A stretch of DNA of 64,000 nt, taken from NCBI GenBank assembly GCA_963978895.1, contig OZ022242.1, forward strand, positions 28,798,306 through 28,862,305, in the 5' to 3' direction. This document shows, one piece after another, positions 33,869-48,235 of this stretch; within the stretch, counting starts at the first letter, position 1, and each line of letters begins with the position of its first letter. The DNA is from Erpobdella octoculata. Its lineage: Eukaryota > Annelida > Clitellata > Hirudinida > Erpobdellidae. The notes below the pieces were generated by a model, which did no database searches, had not been told where the DNA came from, and saw nothing but the letters and a program-made list of their open reading frames with translations. The translations under genes were made by a program, and so were the position numbers.

Positions 33869-33948
33869 TCAAAAAAGCAGTTATAGTAGTTTCATCTATA
33901 TAAGCTTGATCGAAATGGAAATGTTCATAATTTTATACAGCATTAGTC

Positions 33949-35281
33949 ATGGATCTATTATGTGGTACTAGTTCTAAAGGACATCGTACGGTTATTTATC
34001 GTAATTTCAATTACATTAAAGATCACCAGAATGTAAATGGAAGTACATCATGGCGTTGTCGTTTTCATCTGAAGTTTAAATGTAAAGCTCGAATAGTAAC
34101 ATCAAAAAACTTGGTTACTGAAAAACAGCCATATCATACGCACGAAGGCAACCAAGCAACATTATTGACAAGGAAAGCAGTTGGCGAGATGAAGGAAGCA
34201 ATGACCAATTTGATGGTGACACCGAGTGCTTCTTCAGCATCAGTGGCCACGAAGCTCAACGATGACGTACTGATGGCTTTGCCGAAGCGCTCGTCATTAA
34301 AAAATACTCTTCAGCGTGAAAGAAAGCGAGGACGTTTGGAGAATTGCACAGGCGCAAAACAACGGTTTGCTGTTACCTTCCGTTCCGTCCGATCTACAGT
34401 TCCTGATTCCTGTTCAGTTCGTGGATATGGTATTTTACGACACAGGACCAGGAGAAGAGCGCATAATGCTTTTGGGTTGCCTTGAACTCTTCAACGGCCG
34501 TGCACAAGCTGAAGTTTGGCTAGCAGATAGAACTTTCAAGGTCGTACCTTCTTTATTTTTTCAGCTATATTCCATCCATTTCAACTTCGGATCTGGCATT
34601 GATCCGGTCGGGATGTATTTTCAGCTCACAGACAGGACAAGTACGACATACGGGCAAACTTAAGAAAAGCTTCAACTCATTCCTGGGGCTAGTCCACGTA
34701 CGGTTCTGGTTGATTTTGAGAAAGCAGCAATGACTTCATTAAGTGCTGTTTTTCCGAACTGTACAGTCACTGGATGTTACTTTCACCTATGTCAAAGTAT
34801 TCTTCGCAAAGTAAATAAAATAGGATTGAAGATTGTTTACGAAAGTAACGATGAAGTGCGACGTTTTGTTTGTTCTCTACCAGCATGAGCTTTTGTTCCA
34901 CGAGAGGATGTTGTAGAAGTGTTTGAATTGCTTGCTGATTCAATGCCTCAGGACGTCGAACATCTTGATGAACTCACGTCATTTTTCGAGCTTACTTACA
35001 TTCGCGGGCGAAGTAAGCGAGGACGTTTGGAGAATTACGGACCAGCAATGTTCAGCATAGAAGTTTGGAACCAGCATGCTGCAGGAGTCGATGGAATTGC
35101 TCGAACAGCGAACTCGGTTGAGGGGTGGCATTATAGTCTTCAGTCACTGTTCCTGTGTCACCATCCAACTCTCTGGTCATTCATGGATAGTATCAAACAA
35201 GACATGCATCAGCAGAAAACAAAGGATAACGTGGCAAGATACAAGATACTAAATAATATTTCTAGAAATAAAATAAAATAA
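33949..35281 (+). pseudogene. MULE transposase with FLYWCH-type zinc finger
   Basis: The ATG at 33949 starts a FLYWCH-like domain: YRNFNYIKDHQNVNGSTSWRC, then FKCKARIVTS and the final HTH (His pair, about 34140). After a frameshift near 34320 the MULE core follows: QAEVWLADRTFKVVP (first catalytic Asp, about 34515), VLVDFEKAAMTSL (second Asp, about 34705) and TGCYFHLCQSI (CxxH-like, about 34770). The end reads ARTANSVEGWHYSLQ (about 35100), a conserved block before the last catalytic residue. Stops at about 34662 and 34888 and the early shift show that it is a pseudogene. FLYWCH-MULE fusions are common in invertebrates. Confidence 0.8.
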
Positions 35282-35284
35282 AAT

Positions 35285-35460
35285 AGGAAGGGGGGGGTCC
35301 AGCACTGACACGGGCCCAAATTAAACGGGCCGTGCTGGGCCAGGAATTTTGGTTTTGAAACGGGTTGGGCCAAGTTGTCGACGGGCCGAGCCGTCACCTA
35401 TGGGTGCACGGTTCAAAATCTCTAATTTCATGCGAGCGAAGCCGCTACGGGCACTGCTAG
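35285..35460 (+). mobile_element. Helitron H2, copy b (3' end only)
   Basis: The GGGCCGTGCTGGGCC-type segment and the H2 3' terminus ending CTAG at 35457-35460, followed by T. The left border lies at an AAAATAAAAT run at the end of the MULE relic. Confidence 0.8.
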
Positions 35461-36454
35461 TATCATTTAAAGAGTAAGCACCAAAGCACGCTTTTACGGC
35501 AAATAAAAATAGCTAAAACGACTCTTCGTTATCAAAACAAGTAAAAAAAAGAGAAAGTATAATGTCGTTAAATGAGGTAAGTAAACCTATTTCGCTGTCT
35601 AAATCTAAAGAAAATACGGAAGCAGTTGTACGTTATAGAAAAGTTCATGCATTGCCATACAGTTTTTCGCTTATTCGTGTGTATGTTTTTACATTTTAAA
35701 TAAATTTTTATTGTGCGATTAAACGCGTTATTAATCGCGATTAGGAAAATTAATCATGCGATTAATCGCAATTACAATTTTTAATCGCATGCAAGTCTTT
35801 AGAGGTTTTTCAAATGTTTGTCTCTCTCGCTCCCGTTTCATTTTAATCGAGAGTTAATCGTGATTTTAACGCAATATGTTTAGACACAATTTCTGTTTCA
35901 AACACAGTACTCTCTCCCTCTCTATCTTTCTCTTTCTTTTTCTCTCTCAAGAGAGGTACAAGAAAATGGATAAAAAAAACGTCTAACAAGTAAAGATAAA
36001 AAATAAATAAGAACAATGCTTTTATTTGCCTCTTTATCAGAGTCAACGAACTAAAACTTTTGAATCTAAAACAATCATAACGCTCAAACTTGTATATTGG
36101 ACCTCTGGTCACTTACAAATAAACATCCGTACTGTTTATCTGTTTTGGACCACTGGCGACTTATACATAAACAACTTGATTAATTTGATTTGATTGATTT
36201 AAGGCCTAATTTATGTCGAAAACATTTAATTCATATATTGTCATCCAGAATAAAGCTTTCCTGAAAGTTTTAGAACTTTAGGTGGTCGAAAAGTGGGTGA
36301 ATTTTTGTTTCTAAGATTTGATCAGCACAGACAAACAAAAAACAAAACAAACAAACAAACAGAGAAACGAGTGAGGTTAAATAAAAGCATTTAATAACAA
36401 AAAATAGATATTAATAAGATATTTTGGTGCAAGATTTAGATAATTTTTTTAATC
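35461..36454. other. spacer with ATTAATCGCGATTA motifs and an H1 scrap
   Basis: At 35712-35790 the motif TTAATCGCGATTA and relatives occur several times in both senses. At 35798-35841 a 44-bp piece of the Helitron H1 subterminus (AGAGGTTTTTCAAATGTTTG) is present without its CTAG end. The rest shows nothing coding. Confidence 0.55.
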
Positions 36455-37615
<1,161 letters not shown>

Positions 37616-37717
37616 TATACTAGCAAAGAGATTTACTCCCCGAAACTGCTTATGTCAGTGATCAACAAACAGTTAATTTTTGACACTGGTCGATTAACTA
37701 TTCAACCGGCTACTTAC
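37616..37717. other. target DNA between two tail-to-tail H2 Helitrons
   Basis: About 100 bp between the 3' end of copy c (plus) and the 3' end of copy d (minus). One plus frame is open (YTSKEIYSPKLLMSVINK) and may be part of the Helitron helicase gene that continues at 39376. Not certain. Confidence 0.4.
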
Positions 37718-39374
37718 ATAGCAGTGCCCGTAGCGGCTTCGCTCGCATAAAATGAAAGAATTTAAACCGTGCATACATAGTAGAGTACTGCACGGATCAA
37801 TTTTTTAGGTCTCGGCTCGGCACGTCGACAACTTGGCCCAACTCGTTTCAAAAACCGAAATTCCTAGCCCGGCACGGCCCGTCTAATATGGGCCCGGCCC
37901 GTTTTTACAGGTCTAGAAGTTCTATATACTTGATGAAAAACTTCGACCCGTCCCACCTTGACTTCAGGTTTAGCCCGGCCAGTCTAAACACCCTAAAATC
38001 ACTAAAATGTCTATATACTTGGTTAAAAATCTCGGCCCGCCCCACATTGATTTAAGGTTTGGGCAGGGCCGTATGAAGACCCTAAAATAACGGCTTGGCC
38101 CGTCTGTCCGGTGATAAACTGAACTCATCTACTTTTAACCGGAACAAAACCTCAAAATACTAATTTTTACATATGTAGCACTTACAGTTTTTGAGAAGCA
38201 GTTATTTTAAAATCAGATAATCCTTTTTCCACTTCACATTTGAGGTCCTGGAAACCAAATTTTCAAAAAATGGTGAAACACGCATATCATTATTTTTAGA
38301 GTAGAAACTAAATACTAATTTTACTTTTGTAGCATTTACAGTTTTTGAGTAGCAGTTACTTTAAAAACCATGTAACCCTATTTTCCACCCAATATATGAA
38401 GTCCTGGAAACCAAATTTTCAAAAAATGGTAAAACACGTATATCATTATTTCTGGAGTAGAAACCAAATACTAATTTTTACTCCTGTGCATCTACAGTTT
38501 TCGAGTAGCAGTCACATTAAAAATCAAATATTCTTATATCCACCCCACATTTGAGGTCCTGGAAACCAAATTTTAAAAAATTGTTAAACACGTATATCTT
38601 TATTTTTAGAATAGAAACTAAATACTAATTTTTACATCTGTGGTATTTACAGTTTTTGAGTAGCAGTTATTTTAAAAAACATATAACCATATTTTCCACC
38701 CCACATTTGAAGTCCTGAAAACCAAATTTTCAAAAAATGCTAAAACACGTATTTCATTATTTTTGGAGTAGAAGCTAAATACTAATTTTTACTCCTGTAG
38801 TATTCACATTTTTCGAGTAGCAGCTACTTTAAAAACCAAATAACCCAATTTTCCAACCCACATTTGAAGTCCGGGAAACCGAATTTTCAAAAAATGGTAA
38901 AATACGTATCTTATTATTTTTCAAGAAGAATCCATATACCAAATTTCAAAATCTCCTCATTTTTGGTTTTCGAGATATACATTGTTTTAGAAAAAAGTTT
39001 GTTTTTCAGTTTCTTCCCCTCAGAAGCATAATTTTCACAAATTCTTTTTTAGTGGATGCTTACGCAATAAAAGTAATATAAGTTCCAAATTTCACGTTCC
39101 TAGGATGAGGCGTTTGAGCTCGTCGTTGATTATCAGTCAGTCAGTCAGTCAGTCAGTCAGTCAGTCAGTCAGTCAGTCAGTCAGTCAGTCAGTCAGTCAA
39201 TCAGTCAGTCAGTCAGTCAGTCAGTCAGTCAGTCAGTCAGTCAGTCAGTCAGTCAGTCAGCCAGTCAGTCAGTCAGTCAGTCAGTCAGTCAGTCAGTCAG
39301 TCAGTCAGTCAGTCAGTCAGTCATTCAGTCAGTCAGTCAGACAGTCAGGACATGTTCTTTTATATATATATAGA
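37718..39374 (-). mobile_element. Helitron H2, copy d (both ends present)
   Basis: The 3' end on the minus strand is at 37718 (GCACTGCTATG, the CTAG blurred by one inserted base). The 5' end TCTATATATATATAAAAG starts at 39374. In between are the GGGCC-rich segment, six or seven 155-bp units, the subterminal CTAGGAACGTGAAATTTGG (about 39098) and a (CAGT)n array. There is no coding capacity. It interrupts a Helitron helicase gene. Confidence 0.85.
39133..39350. repeat. (CAGT)n array at the 5' end of Helitron H2d
   Basis: About 54 tetranucleotide units with rare changes. Copy e has only a handful at the same place (42714-42740). Confidence 0.97.
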
Positions 39375-39375
39375 T

Positions 39376-40000
39376 ATGCGAGAACAAATGGTTGAGTGAG
39401 AGAGCAATTTTGGCAGCTAAGAATAAAGATGTGGATGACTTAAATATTCTAATTCAGAATCAAATTTTTGGTACTCTGCATTCATTCAAATCTATTGACT
39501 GTGTAACAAATGAAGATGAAGCCACTAACTATCCAACTGAATTTTTGAACTCCTTGGATGTGCCTGGCTTACCACCGCACAATTTACAACTGAAGGTTGG
39601 ATCAGTAGTTATTATGCTTAGAAATCTAAATCAACCAAAACTATGCAATGGAACGCGTTTGGTTTTAAAGAAACTAATGGTCAATGTGCTTTACGCGACG
39701 ATCCTCAAAGAAAAATTCAAAGGCGAGGAAATACTCATTCCGAGGATTCCTATGATCCCAACCGATTTGCCCTTTGAGTTTAAAAGAATTCAATTTCCGA
39801 TTCGCCTAGCATTTGCTATGACGATTAACAAATCACAAGGCCAATCTTTGAGTGTTTGTGGTCTGAACTTGAATAATGCATGTTTTTCTCATGGTCAATT
39901 GTATGTGGCGTGTTCACGTTTCGGCAGACCGTCAGATTTATTTGTTTTTTCACCCGATAATAAAACAAAAAACATAGTGTATCATAAAGTGCTGGATTAA
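39376..40000 (+). pseudogene. Helitron PIF1-like helicase, C-terminal part
   Basis: Begins ENKWLSERAILAAKNKDVDD directly after Helitron H2d and is open to TAA at 40000. Blocks: NLQLKVGSVVIMLRNL, LCNGTRLVLKKL, FAMTINKSQGQSLSVCGL (motif V region) and SHGQLYVACSRFGRPSDL (motif VI, with the Arg finger). This is the end of the PIF1-type helicase of an autonomous Helitron. The N-terminal Rep and helicase motifs I-IV are not found nearby, so only a fragment remains. Confidence 0.85.
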
Positions 40001-40122
40001 AGAGAATCGACCCGAGTTCAACCAATGTTTTTCTAATAAACTATTAAAGTGAACGTTTTTTTTATTTTTGTTTTCTTTTAAACTTGAATATAGGATATTT
40101 GTTATTATTGTTCTTTATTGCT

Positions 40123-40287
<165 letters not shown>

Positions 40288-40299
40288 CAGAACGACAGT

Positions 40300-41215
40300 C
40301 TTGAAGTTCGAAGAGAATAGGGCGAACTACAGACTCGCTGAAGCTAGATTAGAACATGACAGGGATAAATTAGAGCAAGAGCGTAGACTTGCTGATGCTA
40401 AATTGGAAGAAAATAGGACAAACCGCTGACTTGCTGAAGCTAAGTAAACGAAATCAAGACCACAATCATCTTGACGTTTTTTTAGCCGTTCGCATTAGTC
40501 CTTTTCAGATTGCCATGAAGGGTATAACTGCGGAATTCCCTCTGGATCATGCTGCAATACCAGGGTATTTTCAATATTTAGAAAATCAATTTTTGTCTTA
40601 CCTAGTTGATAATGATGTGAAACCCAAAATATTACAAGCCTATTTGAATGATAAAGCTCGCTCAATATTGAGTCGATTGACTATTGCTCAATTAGATGAC
40701 TATAATGAACTAAAACAAATTCTAGTGCAAGAATTCGTGTCACTCCCATCTATTAGAAAAAGTTATATGCTGGTGAAACTTATATACAGGAGTTTCAGAA
40801 TTATACACAGCTTTATCCTATTATATCAAAAGCAGATATATTGATGAAGATTTTTATCAGTTAGTAAGTTTGATGTGTGCAGATAGGCTCAAACAACTGT
40901 TATCTCCAAGTTGTGCTGATTTCTTTATAACCCAAGAAAAAGATGATTGGTTGAATCACCTTGAATTTTTCCGCGTAGCTGATAGCTATATGGCTACACA
41001 TGAACCATGATACCATACCGTCCCGATTTAACAACCTCAAACCAGTAGATAAAGAATCTAGGTTTCCAATTACAAATAAAATGACTAAAACTGCTACTGA
41101 CACTGATTATGATAGAGATAACAAATTTGGATTGTGCTTTAAATGCCATAAGAAAAGGTGATTCATTCAAGGAGTGTCCTTTACATAAATATCCCTCCAC
41201 GACTTTAACAAACAC
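40300..41215 (+). pseudogene. Gag-like protein (capsid-like region and zinc knuckle)
   Basis: A charged coiled-coil start ([20 protein letters not shown]) is followed after a frameshift near 40429 by a capsid-like region: ITAEFPLDHAAIPGYFQYLE, AYLNDKARSILSRL and LVQEFVSLPS. A further frame has MCADRLKQLLSPSC and a zinc knuckle CFKCHKKR...SFKECPLH (about 41140-41185, stop inside). Expected role: RNA packaging. Several shifts; dead. Confidence 0.65.
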
Positions 41216-41263
41216 TATAATAAATTGTTGTCAGTCAGAAAATTACATTAATATATAAAACCA

Positions 41264-42763
41264 CTAGCAGTGCCCGTAGCGGCTTCGCTCGCATGAAATT
41301 AGAGAGTTTGAACCGTGCATCCATAGTAGAGATCATTTTTTTAGGTCTCGGCTCGGCCCGTCGACAAATTAGCCCAGTCCGTTTTAAAAACCCAAACTCC
41401 TGGCCCGGCACAGCCCGTTTGAATTAGGCCCGGCCCATTTTTACAGGCCTAGAAATTTATATACTTGATGAAAAACTTCGGCCCGTCCCACCTTGACTCT
41501 AAAATCACTAAAATATCTATATACTTAGTGAAAAGCCTTGGCCCGTCCCACTTTGATTTGAGGTTTGGCCTGGCCCGTGTGAAGAATCTAAAATAACTGG
41601 ACTTAGCTACTTTTAACCGGCACAAAACTTCAAAATACTAATTTTTACATTTGTAGCACTTACAGTTTGTGAGTAGCAGTTATTTTGAAATCAAATAACC
41701 CTTATTTCCACCCCACATTTGAGGTCCTGGAAACCAAATTTTCAAAAAATGCTAAAACGTATTTCATTATTTTTGGAGTAGAAACTAAATACTAATTTTT
41801 ACTTCTGTAGCATTAACAGTTTTTGAGTAGCAGCTACTTTAAAAACCAAATAACCCAAAAAATGATGAAACACGTATATCTTTTTTTTTGAGTAGATACT
41901 AAGTATTAATTTTTACATCTGTGCCAATTACAGTTGTTGAGTAGCAGTTACTTTAAAAACCAAATAACCCTATTTTTCACCCCACATTTGAAGTCCTGGA
42001 AACCAAATTTTCAATAAATTGTGAAACCCGTATATCATTATTTTTAGAGTAGAAACTAAATACTAATTTTTACTTTTGTAACATTAACAGTTTTTGAGTA
42101 GAAGCTACTTTAAAAACCAAATAACCCAATTTTCCAACCCACATTTGAGGTCCGGGAAACCAAATTTGTAAAAAATGGTGAAGCACGTATATCTTTATTT
42201 TTAGAAAAGAAACTAAATAATAATTTTTACATCTGTGATATTTACTGTTTTTGAGTAGCAGTTACTATAAAAGACAATTAGCCCTATTTTCCACCCCACA
42301 TTTGAAGTCCTGGAAACCAAATTTTCAAAAAATGCTAAAACACGTGTTTCATTATTTTTGGAGTAGAAACTAAATACTAATTTTTACTCCTGTAGCAGTA
42401 ACAGTTTTTGAGTAGAAGCTACTTTAAAAACCAAATAACCCAATTTTCCAACCCACATTTGAGGTCCGGGAAACCGAATTTTCAAAAAATGGTGAAACAC
42501 GTATCTTTTTATTTTTTAAAAAGAATCTATATACTAAATTTCAGAACAAATTTTTAAAAAAAAGTTTTAGAAAAAAGTTTGTTTTCCAGTTTTTTCCCCT
42601 CAGGAGCAAAATTTTCAAAAATCCTTTCTTAGCGGATGTTTACGCTATAAAAGTAATATAAGTTCCAACTTTCACGTTCCTAGGATGAGGCGTTTGAGCT
42701 CGACGTTGATTATCAGTCAGTCATCTGTCAGTCAGTCAGGACATGTTCTTTTATATATATAGA
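41264..42763 (-). mobile_element. Helitron H2, copy e (complete, 1.5 kb)
   Basis: The 3' end CTAG is at 41264-41267 (minus strand; A at 41263 outside). The 5' end TC is at 42762-42763 with T at 42764 outside. Removing it joins ...AAACCA to TTGTTTGATGATAAAAAG. That matches the nearby tandem unit ...AAAACATTGTTTGATGGTAAAAAA (42897-42920) in the same host gene, so the empty site can be read directly. Inside are GGGCC-rich and 155-bp unit regions, and a short (CAGT)n at the 5' end. No genes. Confidence 0.92.
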
Positions 42764-43860
42764 TTGTTTGATGATAAAAAGTTGTCTTCTTGTCCAGAGG
42801 TATGTCCTTTACATAAATTTCCTTTCTCGATTTTACCAAACACTAGAAATAATTGTTGTCGGTCAGAAAATTTTATTAACAGTCTTGTTGATAGGAAAAC
42901 ATTGTTTGATGGTAAAAAATTGTCTTCTTGTTCAGAAAAATCTATTAACGGTCTCTCTGATAGGGAAACGTTGTTTGATATAAAAAATTGTCTCCTTGTC
43001 CGGAAGTATGTTGTATTATAGATTATTATCACATTAGGTCTACGAAAATGTACAAATCGATCAATTGCCATCTATTCCGGCATTGAATGATGGTGGTGCA
43101 TAAGTGTGTTGTATTAGAGAAGATTTAATTCAGCTTCTTCATATGGTACCTCATACGTTTATTAAATTGTCTGGCCTTACAGGTCAACCAGAGATTGTAG
43201 TTTGTGTCAGATTAGTTGTTCGACCTGATGTTGTGGGTGATGACATTGTGCACCTAGTATCCACGGTTTGAGCATGGTTTGCTGTTGTTCTAAATCCTAA
43301 TAAACGAATTATTATTACACCTTCTGACAATAAATTATTAAAACAATCTCATTTTATGATACCATTGAGTATCATATTAAAAACAAACAAAATGAACATA
43401 ACTCTGATGATAATGATCTTAGTTTTGAAGAAAAGAAATCTCAACCTTTTGTTGTAGATTAACCTAGTAATGAGGATCATAGTCCAGATGTTACATTGAT
43501 TTTTGGTGATGGTGTTTCCCGTGCTGCTGATGCGGGGAGAATTGATTCACAGACCGATACTTGTCAGGACATATGTGTTCTTGTGGTTTCGGTGATGATA
43601 TTTGTCCAGGTGCTGATGCTGGGAAGATTGATTCAGAGACCGATGCTTGTCAGGACACAGGTGTTCTTGTTGTTTCGGGTGATAATTGTCCAGGTGCTGA
43701 TGCGATTCACAAACAAACACTTGATTTGTTACAGTTAACGATGATTGCAGTGGGTAGATGACAGGGACGATCACAATGCGTTTGCTTAGTAGCAACATGA
43801 TTGTCCTTTACTTAAGTTCTTTTGGATTTTAGGTAAAAACAAAGAGTAAAAACTTCTTTG
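42764..43860 (+). pseudogene. protease-like region and acidic linker of the gypsy-like element
   Basis: 42764-43020 holds about three diverged tandem units of about 80 bp (LFDDKKLSSCPE, LFDGKKLSSCSE, LFDIKNCLLV). A protease-like stretch reads LPSIPALNDGGA, LSGLTGQPEIVV and NKRIIITPSDNKLL (about 43070-43345) with stops. A linker with repeats GDGVSRAADAGRIDSQTD and DNCPGADAIHKQT follows. No RT is present in this interval, which matters for the domain order. Confidence 0.5.
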
Positions 43861-44500
43861 GTGATCGGGGACTTTTGTTTTACAAAGAAAATCAGTGGGG
43901 TCATTCTATAAAACAGTTATGTTTACCCAGGAGTCGTAAACTTGCAGTGTTACAGATGGGGCATGATGCTCCCTATTCGGGGCACATGGCTGCCAAGGGT
44001 GCAAGGCGGCGCATTCTACTCATCTTTTGGTTTCCAGATATGGAGAAACAAGTTCAGGCCTATTGTGTGTCGTGCACAGTGTGACAATTGGGGGCACCAG
44101 TCAGAAAAAGGAATCAAGTTCCCATAACTTACATTCGAAGGGGAGATGAATTGCCGTTTAATCACTTTGGTATGGATTGAATAGGGCCCATAATTCCAGT
44201 GGGTAATAGTGAGACTGTCCGACCCAATTACAATTATGCCCTTGTTGTTGTCGATTTGTTTTTTAGATGGCCTATGGCATATCCATTAAAGTCGTTAAAT
44301 GCTAAGTCTGTATGTGACATACTTATCCAAATCTTTATGATATGTTCAATACCTCGAATATTTAGTTTTGTTCCTGGTTCTTTAACTCAAAAATCACTTG
44401 CAATTTTAAGAGATTCTTTGGATAATGAAAAAGAATCGTTTTTTCATTTGAGTAAAAAACCACCTGAATACTTACCAAAACAAAACAAAATCTCCAAATA
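43861..44500 (+). pseudogene. integrase of the gypsy-like element
   Basis: GLLFYKENQWGHSIKQLCLP is followed by the zinc-binding part: HDAPYSGHMAAKGARRR...YCVSC (His-His-Cys-Cys pattern, about 43970-44080). A frameshift follows. The core has FNHFGMD (stop) GPIIPVGN, YALVVVDLFFRWPMAYPLKS (first catalytic Asp region, about 44165-44290) and then decays. The second Asp and the Glu are not preserved. Gypsy-type by motif. Confidence 0.7.
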
Positions 44501-45345
<845 letters not shown>

Positions 45346-45721
45346 ATTATTGCAGCAAAGTGAGCACGTGATTCATCTGAAGATCCCGCAACATTCGTGA
45401 CGTCACGATTTATTTATTTATGTTTATTTATTTATATTACGATCGTTAATTTGAATATCTTTTGTCTTTCTAAATTGAATTTATTTGAAATAAAAGTGTG
45501 TGTTAAAAAACACGTTTTTTCCTTTACTTCTTGTTGTTGAAGTTAAGCCTTTCTAATTTTAACAGTATTGTTTCTTAACGGAGAGTACGATAACAGCAAC
45601 GTAAATCAGATTTTTTCTATCGAACGTATCGTTCATTGACCGACAAATATTCCAGTTTATGAATTTAACCCAGAGTACTCTGTGCTTTTACGTAACTACA
45701 ATTTTCGAGTACTTACGTAAT
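45346..45721. other. AT-rich spacer, possible LTR remnant
   Basis: It contains TTTATTTATTTATGTTTATTTATTT and ATAAAAGTGTGTG but no second copy in the window to prove an LTR. Nothing coding. Confidence 0.35.
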
Positions 45722-46256
45722 TATTTGATTTGCGGCTTTAGCATTTCTTGGTTCGCATTCCATGCAAACATGTTGATAATCATGGATGGCTTCACGTGCC
45801 GTGCACCGTCTTTTAGAATTAGTATCAAATAGAAGATTTTTGACACCAAGACTGTATAAAGTTTTTTCTTAGATTTTATGAACATTTCCATTTTGATCAT
45901 GCTCATATAGGTGAAGCTGTTCTTTTTGAAAATTATTAAAAACTGTTAAAGCCTTCACAAAATCTGCTCATAATTATTCAACAAAATCTTATCATATCCA
46001 TCGAATTACAAATCTATACATTGCAGCAATGCCTAAATATTCATCAACCTATAGCATATATCAAAATATATTTGTCGTCCACCCATATATCTAATAACGT
46101 TATCCTATCCAAGTGGTGTAAGTGGTCCATTGGCTTGAGTTCAAAAGAAGTAAATGAATGAAAAATTGTATTTAACGTAACAGCCATGGTGTATTCAACA
46201 GTTTCGTTCCATGTTCGTACTTTTAGATAAATGTTCTCGTTAAACAAAATTTGCAT
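45722..46256 (-). pseudogene. unidentified coding-like sequence related to repeat X
   Basis: On the minus strand, with frameshifts, one can read LLNNYEQI, HLYEHDQNGNVHKI, LFDTNSKRRCTAREAIHDYQ and CMECEPRNAKAANQ, then a good donor GTAAGT at about 45722. The first two blocks match repeat X and the sequence after it at 33805-33935 (LDRNGNVHN). It is therefore a diverged member of a dispersed family that contains protein-coding sequence. The TA-REA block vaguely recalls the end of a kinase domain, but I do not claim that. Function unknown. Confidence 0.4.
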
Positions 46257-46400
46257 TTATTTATATCTACTTTATTATCTTCGTTTATTAATTGAGTGCG
46301 ATCCGTTTATACTGAGTTTTTAGGAAAGTTTTTTTTGCTGCTTGCTTCATTACGCGTTATAACTATTTTATTCAATAAATAGATTTAAATAATGTTATTT

Positions 46401-46570
46401 GAGGTGGTCATAGTATAGCGCTAAAGCGTTCATCGGTCGACTTGTAGGTCGGCAGTTCGAATCTCACCAGCGTCATCACCACAGCTCCCGTAAGCAAGGA
46501 GTTTATTCGCATTGCTCAGGTTGAGTTTCTCCCGGAGGTAATTCCTTTTACTAACCAAAGAAAAAAAAAT
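46401..46570 (+). mobile_element. tRNA-derived SINE, copy 2
   Basis: Box A-like GGTGGTCATAGTATAGCG and box B GGCAGTTCGAATCTC, then a body with TAAGCAAGGAGTTTATTCGC shared with SINE copy 1. It ends in an A-rich tail (46557-46570), only about 6 bp before the donor of the EGF exon at 46577. It lies antisense to the host gene. Confidence 0.8.
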
Positions 46571-46576
46571 TAAAAC

Positions 46577-46711
46577 CTTCACAGTTGTCATACCACATTG
46601 ACCGAGAATATCCTGAATAGCACGCACACTCTGATAAAATCAGTTGACCGTTATAAAAAGACACGTCTACACACTCGCCATTGGTACATGCCCCATTCAT
46701 ACTTGAACATG
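46577..46711 (-). CDS. host exon: EGF-like domain
   Basis: Minus strand: acceptor TGATTTTTAG, 135-bp exon, donor GT at 46576-46575 (GAAG|GTTTTA, weak beyond GT). Phase 1-1. It encodes CSSMNGACTNGECVDVSF... with six cysteines in EGF order (third loop SECACYSGYSRSMWYDNC). There is no Asp/Asn-Glu start, so it is probably not calcium binding. It lies between the EGF exons at 58.7 and 19.1 kb on the same strand and in the same phase, and can be spliced in frame with either. It is one module of the extracellular host protein. Confidence 0.8.
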
Positions 46712-47613
46712 CTAAAAATCAAATAAACAAAAATATATTAGATGAAATATTTTGTAAATTTTTAACTTAATTAGATAAAAAACAAACAGCAACTGATATC
46801 GAGCCGTAGTTAATAAAAAACAGAACTAGAGAAAGAATTACAAACCAAAGAAACACAACATAGAACAAACAATAATACTGAGTTCGCTAAAGAGAATTAT
46901 ATAAAATTTTTTAATAAAACGCAACATCTTCTCATTTTTACAGCGTTTTTATTAGGTCACTTTATTGTCTGTTTGAGATTTCGTCTGTCAGAGAATTCCC
47001 TATGAAAAAAGTAAAAAGTAATAATATTTTAAATTTAACGGGCTTAGGTTTGCCATCTAGCGAAAAAAACTAAAAAAACTCAAATGCTTACAAAATTTCA
47101 CCTATCAAAAACGAAAAAGTAGAAAATAATTTTTACATTATAAAAAATACATTAAAAAACAACATTTTTCTTGTTCTTGTGCCCTAAAAAGTATAAAATA
47201 ATATTTCTATGAGCCTGGAATAATTTCTGAATAACTTGGTCACATTATTTTAACATACTTTATAACAGTTTCTAACTCATATACGATGAAAAACGTTGGG
47301 CGCATATAGATTACAACATCAAAACTTTAGTAAAACAAATAGTTATAAAAAATAATATTCTCGCAACGAAACAACTTTCAAACTAAATTTTTTATAAAAA
47401 TCAATGTTAAAAAATCAAAATCAAAAATTAAAAAATTGAAAATTGCGTTGTGTTGTGTTGTGTTTTTGATCTAATAAAATTGTATTTTGAGTTAAATAAA
47501 AAATAACCATAGCATAAAATCAACCAGCAGACTGTCAACAACCAAAGAATTGATACGGAAATAAACTGTACACAAGATGTACTCAACCTATCTTCTACGA
47601 GGGTAATGTTAAT
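46712..47613. other. AT-rich intron, nothing recognised
   Basis: About 900 bp of A/T-rich DNA without exon, repeat or transposon signal that I can support. Confidence 0.6.

Positions 47614-48235
<622 letters not shown>

Noticed and set aside
35560..35700. Possible gene start: ATG, short frame and internal GTAAGT on the plus strand
   Set aside because: The frame is 45 codons long with no family resemblance, and no downstream exon was found.
39105..39395. Ser-Gln-Ser-Val repeat ORF
   Set aside because: It is a translation of the (CAGT)n array in Helitron H2d.
45722..46020. Protein kinase C-lobe fragment
   Set aside because: Only a loose resemblance (a TA-REA-like block); no HRD, DFG or APE motif is present.
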